DNA of 64,000 nt from Dillenia suffruticosa (taxonomy: Eukaryota; Streptophyta; Magnoliopsida; Dilleniales; Dilleniaceae). The stretch lies in NCBI GenBank assembly GCA_033439265.1, contig JAVTVX010000017.1, positions 12,298,001 through 12,362,000 on the forward strand, read 5' to 3'. Shown piece after piece: positions 26,401 to 35,400 of this stretch (the stretch's first letter is position 1; the number at the start of each line of letters is the position of its first letter). The translations under genes were made by a program, and so were the position numbers. The notes beneath the pieces were generated by a model. The model had not been told where the DNA came from. It made no database searches and saw only the letters and a program-made list of their open reading frames with translations.

Positions 26401-29400
26401 TGATGCTTTGGGAAGAGGTGTAGGGGCTGTTCTCTTACAAAATGAGAGACTCATTGCTTTTTTCAGTAAAACTCTTTCGGAAAGATCCCTATCCAAATCA
26501 GCCTATGAAAAAGAGTTTATGGCGCTTGTCCTAGCGATTCAACATTGGCGTGGGAAACATTTCATGGTAAAGACTGACCAGAAAAGCTTGAAGTTTCTAT
26601 TGAAATAGAAAATTACAACTCCAGCACAACAGGACTAGGTTTCCAAGCTGTTGAGGTACGATTTTCATATGCAATACAAATCTGGACACACAAACAGAGT
26701 GGTTGATTATCTGTCAAGGTTGCATAAGGAAACTAAGTGTACAGTGTTGTCGTGGCAGCTATGGAAGGATTGGAAGCAAATAGAGGAGGAAATTGCCAAA
26801 AAACCAAAGTTGTCCACTCTAAAACAGCAGCTAAAAAGAGAACCCGATTGCATATCCCCATATACCTTGGTAAATGAGACGTTGTTGTACAATAATAGAT
26901 TGGTGCTTCCGGAAAATTTGAAGTGGATTCTCACTTTGTTGGCTGAATTCCATGAAACTCCCAAGGCGGGACACGCTAACACTTTGAAAACTTATAAGAG
27001 ATTGGCTGCAAATGTGTATTGGAAAGGAATAATGAAGTCAGTCTTAACATTTGTGGCAGCTTGTCTTGTGTGTCAAGGACAAATATATGAAGCTAGATCT
27101 CCGGTGGGACTTTTGCAACTTTACCTATTCTTTCAATGGTTTGGGAGGATATATCAATGGATTTCATCAATAGACTTCCCCGGTCATAAGGGAGGGATAG
27201 TATTTTTGTGGTAATTGATAGATTGTTGAAATTTGGACATTACATCCCTACACAACAAAATCAGTTGCAGAGGTATTTGTTAAGGAGGTTGTCAAATTTC
27301 ATGGAGTTCCAAGATCCATAGTAAGTGACCGCGACTCAATTTTCCTAAGTAGTTTTTGGACTGAGTCATTTTGTTTGCAAGGCACAAAACTGAAAATGAA
27401 TTGTGTCTATCATCCAGAACAGATGGGCAGATAGAAATTCTAAATAAGAGACTCGAAACATACCTTCGTTGTTTTATTTCATATAAGGCGAAGGGATGGT
27501 GTACTTGGTTACCATGAGCAAAATTTAGTTACAATACGAATTTTCAAACTTCCACAAGAATGACCCATTTCCAAGCGGTGTATGGATGACCTCCTCCCAC
27601 GGTGCACAGATTTCTTCCAGGAGAAATACGAGTGGAAGCAGTATCCAGAGCGCTCTTGGACAGATATGAAATTTTAAAACTACTTCATTAAAATCTTAAA
27701 AAGACGCAACAATAAATGGTAAAATTTGCCCATGCTCATAGGAGGCACGTCCAGTATAATGTAGGAGATTCGGTTTTTCTTAATTTGCAACCTTACAAGC
27801 AGATTTCAGTCCAAGACAAGAGCAAAGCTAAATTGGCCACCAAATACTATGGACCATTTCCTATTGTGCAAAAAATTGAGGAGGTGGAATATAAAATTCA
27901 GCTGCCTGAAGGTGCTCGGACACACCCCCTTTTCCATGTGTCGCAGCTAAAGAAAATGATTGGGAATCATGCACCAAAACCAGCATTGCCCCGTACTCTT
28001 GAGATTGATAGCAGGCTGTGTGAACCTGTTGAAATACTAGAGAAGAAGGTGATCTCAAAAGGGGGTCAAACTACTAAGCAATTGCTTGTCCACTGGGAGG
28101 GTGGTACAGAGAAGGATGCAACCTGTCTTGACCTTTCAAATTTTAAAGGACCGTTTCCTGGTTACAGAGTTGAGGACAAGACTGAATTTTCAGCAGGGGC
28201 AATGTTATGAAAGAGGCAGCAGGGGACCAGCTGGATGATGAGGTCGCAGCAGCTAAACAAGTGGCTGGTGAGATGAAACCAAAGGGGCTAAAAGTCTATC
28301 AACGTAGAGGCAAGCTGAAACAGCAAACTGTTAGGGAGTAACTAACTTTCTATGGGAAATCTAGAGCTGTTATGAGAGAGAATATGGTGTGAAGGGGATA
28401 TAAATAGTGTGTGAGGTTTGCTGGAATGGGGGGAAGAAAATCTTTCTGTAAAATTGGGTCAACTTCATGCTGAAGGGGAGTAATGAGAGGGTTCTCTCTT
28501 TTCCTGTAACAAGACGCTTGTCTTTTTAATGAAGAATATCAATTTCATTCATTAGCCTAGCCTTCTTCTTCCTTCTCTCTTAAGAGCACCACCCCTAACA
28601 CCCCCCGGTATGATGTTAAGTGCCAAAAGGCTTTCTACTCATTCTTTAGTCAATGAATATTAAAGTGTTGTTTGTGAGTCCCTCTTCTTACCTCGTATGT
28701 GCTTCGAACCTCTACTAAAGTCCAGAGCTGTTTGGGATTCTCTTCGAATTCCATCTTCTGGACAGCCTCTTCAAAACCCTACGTCTTCCTAAGAAGAGGT
28801 TTGAGAGGAGCTTGATAATCTGCCTCTTTCTCCACAGCCGTAAGGATAGAAAGGGACATCCAAATGGTTGAAAGTATCTTAGAAGCTTAAGATAGTCTAT
28901 TTTCATAGGACTACAATTTTGTGAATTTTATGTTCACAATATGATTTTTAAAAATCCTTATGTTTCCATGTTACGCCACCATACCAAAAACCAATGGTTC
29001 AAGGTGTGCTATTGATTAAATGTTAGATATGATGCACATATTTAATATTGTAAAGGTAAAATATTTTGGTATATCAAAACATATATATGTATATGTTCGA
29101 TGCTCTAAATTTGAAAATGTTATGAACGGTAAAATTGATATATTAACTTCCGGCTTATATTAGACATGAACCCAGGCCATAACCTGTGGTTCCGAATGGT
29201 CCAAGAGACCCCCCTTGAACCAGCAGTCCATGCTGGTTCAAAAACAGATTTTTGCCTTTTTTTCTTTTTTGCACAACATAACTCTATAAAAAAATTTATG
29301 CAAATAAAATAAATTAATATTTATTTGAGTCACCTTCTAAACAAAATTACGCAAGGATTCACATTATTTCTCAAAGACCAATGTGATCTGAATAAGGGAC

Positions 29401-32400
29401 TTATGAAGCCCAACTCTGTCATAATGACGGTCCTCAAGACGTCTTTTAAAAGCTGTGTGTTCTTCCTTCTATGAAATTAAGACTCATTGTAAGACACCTT
29501 GATTTCTCCACCTTCATAATGTTAATTGAAATGCTTTACAATTGAAATTTGAACTACTACACATATTCAGAGGGACAGAGAACTACTAGTTGGAAAGTGG
29601 CCCCTCGTTATATATTTTTCCAAATTTTTGGTTTCCCAGATTGCCCCTATAGTTAACAGCTATGTTGGGAGGGGTATTTTCGTCCTGACATTTTTTTTAT
29701 CTACAAAAAAATAAATAAATAAATAAACAAAAATTTTGAGGAATTTTTTTCATTTAATATTTCACATATTTATGACAAAAAGTAATTTTTTTTTTTTTTC
29801 ACAAAGGTGTACCTCCAACTAGCGGGCCATTTTTTCCACTCAACTGTTCCAACTCAAAAAAATAAAAATAACATTCAGAAAAGGGGAACAGTTAGAAATG
29901 TGACCGTTAGATAGTTTAAATCTAATCGTCCTCGGTAGTTCAGCCACGTTTTTAATCACTACAGTTTTCTTACAAAAAATTAGGGGGATTTCTGTAAATA
30001 TCCCCAAAATAAATTTTTATCCGGCAGGCAAATCTCAACAAAACTAAGTCTCAAGTCTGAAACCAGGGTCATCTACTATACAGACCAGCAGCTTCCAGTT
30101 GACTCCAAGAAATAAGGCTGAAACATGAGGACTTCCTAAGAGTTCGACTATCCTAATACTTCTCCTGCCCAAGCACTCTCAACTACAAAGTTGTGTGTCA
30201 CATGAATAATAAGCTAGAACAATCTGATCCATCCAATTAATAAATATATATGATTATAATGTAATGAAAATAATTAGATCCATGAAGAAGCAGCCTACCA
30301 TTAATTTCTGAACCTTGCTATTTCGATAAATCAGTTGGTGAGATAAGTAGCTTGATGAATGATAATCCATAAAGAACTTCTCCACCGAGTTACCATATGA
30401 ATCTTCACAAGACCATGGAATAGAACGAACAAGAACCGTGAAACGACTTGAAGCAGATTGACTGATATGAGCCAACCTCATTTTAGATATGCTTCTATAC
30501 TCCTGAAGGAAAAATGGCAAAGTGAACAGAAAATTGCCAGAGTCAGAGATTCTCTAAAGGTTGATACAGAAAGAAAATAGCATCCTCATAAGTCAGAAGG
30601 AATGTGATGCAAATGAGATGGTAATCCTTACAAAGTAAAGAAGAATGCAAGCTGAGCAGGTTATGACATACAATGCAAGACAATGCACCCAAAGCCTGAG
30701 GAATATTTGAGGGGGAAGAGAGAAGAAGAAAACACAAAGAAACAAAGTAAGAGCATTTACAACATAAAAGAAAACAATAATGAAAAATAATCAATGTGGG
30801 GAAAAAAGTTCTTCAGAGTATTCTAGTCACTTCACCAGACCAGCACCCCCCCCCCCCCATCAACAAAATGCATTGAAATCTAGAAGCATGAAAATTATGA
30901 GCATGAGCAATCAGGCATTATGATGCATTTGCTACAAGCAGTATAAGTAGAACTTTTTCCCTATATATTTACTGTGTATTAGTGATAGAGCACGTTGGCA
31001 ACAACCTCTTAAGGTTTACAAGAGGCGTGTAGGGTCAAAAGCACAAGCTTTTGTTTGGGATATGTCTGATAATACGGGGTTTAGTTAGGATTTATCTTAA
31101 ATATTTTAAATTTTATCTTTCAGTTTTGAATTCTTTTAAAATTTTTTTTATGTAAATAAGATGTACCTTGATTAGATTCTTATCTTTAAATGAAGTCCTT
31201 ATTCTATATGAATTGGTTTTCTAAATTAAATAGTTTTTCATTCCACATAGTAGAAAAGTTATATTTTTAGTTGGTTAGGGTTTTCTTAAGTTTTTATTTC
31301 TCTATAAATAGATACTTATGTAGCCTTTCAAAGGCAGACCTTTTTGAGATTATAGCTGAGTTAATAAACATTTTTTCAAATTGTGAGAAGCAATCCTCCC
31401 TTAGGTGTGAATACAAAGAAACCTAGGTTGCAATTTAGCCCAATTTTCCTAATTTTCTTTCACTTTTACCACTATTACTATGCCCATTACCTTGTCCTAC
31501 GCCGATTGGTATCAGAGCTAAAGTTCTGATTAATTTTATGATTTTCTCACGCGCAACTATGGTGACTAATGTAGAGTTATATTCAAGAGTTAGAACACCT
31601 CGAGGGCAATATGCAAGAAGTGATGAAGCAATTAAATAATTTAACCGCAATAATTGAAATGCTATTGAAAGGGCCAGCACAATCCACTGATAAAGGAATG
31701 TCTGAAACTCCAACTATGGCAACCTAAAACCTTCAAGCAGTTCAGCCACATCTTGAAGGAAGAGTTGAACATGACATAGCTGGAGACATCACATAGAAAA
31801 TCAAGATTGAAGTCCCAAATTTTGAAGAAAAAGTCGATACTGTCATATTCTGTGATTGGCTTAGTTCACTTGAAAAATATTTTGACTGGTATGATATGGA
31901 CAATTTTTGACAAATTCGAATCGCTAAGATGAAGATGGCAGGTTTGGCAAAATTATGGTGAAGTATGGTGGAGAGCAACCTACAACGACAAGACGAGCAA
32001 CCTATTAGAACTTAGCAAGAGATGAAAGCTAAGCTACAAGAGAAATATTTGCCTTATAATTATTTTCATCGGATGTGTAAAAATGTTTTTACATTAAAGT
32101 AAGGCAGCATGAGTGTGACTTAATATATGCAACAATTTGAGGAACTCAAGATGCACAACCAAATTGAAGAAAGTCGGAGCAAGCAACAACTCGATTTAAA
32201 TCAAACTTAAGAGCAGATATTAAGCGAGAATTGGTAAACAACCCATCTATGGTCTAAAGCACGCCTTCCAAGTTACACTTGATGTGGAAGAATATTTGAA
32301 CCATCCAAGTGCTAAAAGAATTGGAGAATTTGGAGCAAAGAGACAACTCCCACAAAATCAACAAGCCACAACAAGACCTAATGGGGCCAATCCCAATAAC

Positions 32401-35400
32401 AAAACAAATCAGTCATGAGGAAGAAATAATAAGGGTGTTACCTACTTCAAGTGTAGAATGCAAGGCCACATGGGTTTCCAAATACTAGTGCATTGTCGAA
32501 AACATACTAAGAAGCCTATCACTGATGGAGGTAGCTGCATGAATTTGGTGTCTCGTTCTACTGTACAGTGCCTTAAGTTACTAACTAGCCCACACCCTCA
32601 GCCGTACAAAGTTGCATGGATTGATAACACAACTATCCTTGTAACCAAACAATGCCTCATCTCATTAAAGTGTGCAGCTTATAGTGATTATATTCTGTGT
32701 GATTTCATCCCTATACAAGTGACGCACTTTCTTTTGGGGCATCCGTAGCTTTATGATTGTAACGTCAATCATAATGGTAGAGAGAATATTTATACCTTCT
32801 CATATGAGAAGAAACTCATTGTGCTACAACCTCTGAACACTTTGGAGATAAACAAATATTGGAAAAAACACCAACAAAGTCTGAAAACAGTGTTGAAGGC
32901 AGCGGAAGACATCTTTATGTCCTAACAAAGAAGAAGTTTGATATGGAAAGCTAAAAATCAAAAGTGGTGTTTGTTGTTATCACAAGAGATGTAGAAGACT
33001 CAGAAGATACTCTTATCAGTAACATGCCTCCGGAGGTAGTAAAGCAACTAACTAAATTTTCTGATGTCGCACCTGAAGACTTGCCTATTATTGCAAGAGA
33101 TGTAGGAGACTCAGAAGATACTCTTATTAGCCACATGCCTCCAGAGGCAGTAAAACTACAGATTGAATTTTCTGATGTTGCACCTAAAGACTTGCCTAAG
33201 GAACTTCCTCTTATACGCAACATCCAACATGCTATTGATTTGATACCTGAAGCCTGATTACCAAATCTACCATCCTACAGTATGAATCCAAGTGAGCATG
33301 TAGAGTTGAAGAGGCAAGTTGAAGAGTTGCTATCAAAGGGGTAAGTCCATGTGTAGTCCCAGCATTACTTACACCAGAGAAAGATAGGAGCTGGCGTCTA
33401 TGTGTTGATAGCCGAGCTATTAACAAGATCACCATCAAGTATAGGTTTTCTATACCAAGATTGGATGACACGCCGGATATAATGAGTGGTTCCACTATTT
33501 TCTCAAAATTAGACTTACAGTGGATTTCACTGAATCAGAATCGGAATCAGACCAAGAGATAAATGGAAGACTACTTTTAAAACTAGGGATGATCTTTATA
33601 AGTGGTTAGCCATGCCCTTTGGACTTTCTAATGCTCCTAGCACATTCATGAGGTTCATGACTCAAATATTTCAGTCATTCAATCGACATTCCTTGTTGTC
33701 TATTTTGATGACATTCTAATATACAGCAAAGACAAAAAGCAACACATTTTTCACTTGCAACAGATATTTAGAGTTCTCTGTCAATAGAAGCTCTATATTA
33801 ATTGGAAGAAAAGCTCATTTTTAAAGACTAGCATGGTATTCTTGGGTTACATTATTTCCTCTAATGGACTTGAGGTGGATTCTTACAAGATTGCAGCGAT
33901 TAAAACATAGCCTACCTTACATGAAGTCAGGAGCTTTCATGGTTTGGCCACATTCTATAGGCGTTTTATTTGAAATTCAACACTATTATGGCTTTTATCG
34001 GAGATTGAAAGAAGAAGGGGCTATAGAAGAAGGTGCACTCCCAAGGAGTGCAGGTCCTTATAAAATCCTTAAGAGGACCAGTTCAAATGCTTATATCCTT
34101 GGTTTGCCAAATGATATAGGCATAAGCAATGTCTTCAATATTGAAGATTTGACCTTATACCATGATAATGATACACTTACAAATGACACTCCTATTTCTA
34201 GGCTTACATTGGGGCCCTTGAAGAAAGAAGTTGAAGAAATTGTAGACTTCCAACACGATCACACTGCAGATGGTGTTCACCAAAGTTTCTTGTTAGGTGG
34301 AAAGAACATCCACTTTCATATTGCACTTGGGTTACAGAAAAGTAGCAGCAGCTTAATCCAGCTCTTTATGATAGTTCCATACTTTTAACTTGCCAAAGTT
34401 GAGTTCTTTCAAGACAAGGAGAGATGATAGAGCACGTTGGCAATAACCTCTTAAGATTTACAAGAAGCGTGCAAAGTCAAAAGTACAAACTTTGGTTTGG
34501 GATATGACTGATAATAAGGGATTTAGTTGGTATTTATCTTAAATATTTTGGATTTTATCTTTCAGTTTTGAATTCTTTTAAGATTTTTTTTTTTGGTAAA
34601 TTAAATTTATCTTAATTGGATTCCTATCTTTAGATGGAATCATTGTTCTATATGAACTCGTTTTCTTAATTGGATAGCTTTTCATTCTACATAGGAGAAG
34701 ACTTATATTTTTAGGTTTTCTTAAGTTTTATTTCTCTATAAACAAACACTTATTAGTCTTTCAAAGGCAGACTTTTTTTTGAGATTACAACTGAGTTAAT
34801 AAACATTCTTTCAAATTGTGAAATGTAATCCTCCCTTAGGTGTGAAGCCTAAGAACCCTAGGTTGCGATCTAGGCTAATTTCCCTAATTTTCCTTTCATT
34901 TTCACCACTGTTACTACGCCCACTACCTTGTCTTATGTCAATTAGTCCCACGTCCCAAATAGATGTGACCAACAATCTTTTCCATTCTGGAATGTCAAGT
35001 AACCTGGTTCCTTATTCATTATATACGATCATTTCATATAAGCTTAGTTTTCAACACTCTTTCCAAGATGCAGTTCATAACATTGGGAATGTCAATCAGT
35101 TGCACTGATAGTTGGGGTGTTTTACTTTAAATGATGTGCCATCATAATCCCATCTCCTTTTGAAACAAAATGCAAGATGATGATGTTCATGTATCAAGCA
35201 ATTTGCATGCAATGCAATTAAAGGCCAAGAAAGACTAATTAACGTGGGGATTAAAACATCAACCATAACTTCCCGGTCCAAACAAGACCTAAATAAAATT
35301 GTTCTCCATTTTCCCAAAGTCTTATAATGGTTAAAACTATGCACCACTCTGTCGAACAGCCTCTTTGATTGCCTATCTGTATGGTTTCTAAATATGTACT

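Larger units (their letters stand above)
23119..28600 (+). mobile_element. LTR element A: Ty3/gypsy chromovirus, degenerate, with CCCCC target duplication
   Basis: Two LTRs of about 396-398 bp (TGTTA...TAACA) flank gag, protease, reverse transcriptase, RNase H, integrase and a C-terminal chromodomain-like region, in that Ty3/gypsy order. CCCCC lies on both outer sides (23114-23118 and 28601-28605). Both LTRs start TGTTATGAAAGAGGCAGCAG and differ at roughly 20-25 sites by eye. The coding region has many stops and frameshifts. Compact size and short LTRs would fit the Reina group of chromoviruses, but this is inference. Orientation is antisense to the host gene. Confidence 0.9.
21202..30298. 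other. Intron 4 of CSC1-like gene (9.1 kb)
   Basis: Hosts LTR element A (23119-28600). The rest (21.2-23.1 and 28.6-30.3 kb) has C12 and G12 homopolymers (21646-21657 and 21933-21944) and a possible small inverted-repeat element at 29572-29827. No other coding sequence recognised. Confidence 0.6.
30983..34940 (+). mobile_element. LTR element B: internally deleted Ty3/gypsy, ATTAG target duplication
   Basis: Two LTRs of about 520 bp start TGATAGAGCACGTTGGCAA. ATTAG flanks both outer ends (30978-30982 and 34941-34945). The 5' LTR is followed by TTGGTATCAGAGC, the usual initiator-Met tRNA primer site. The inside order is gag, protease, a duplicated linker, reverse transcriptase, then directly the integrase C-terminus. 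RNase H and the integrase core are therefore missing. The whole element is 3958 bp, antisense to the host gene, and has numerous stops. Confidence 0.88.

Noticed and set aside
28606..28910. A second copia element split by element A
   Set aside because: I tried to read copia integrase text across the insertion site, but the frames do not give recognisable motifs.
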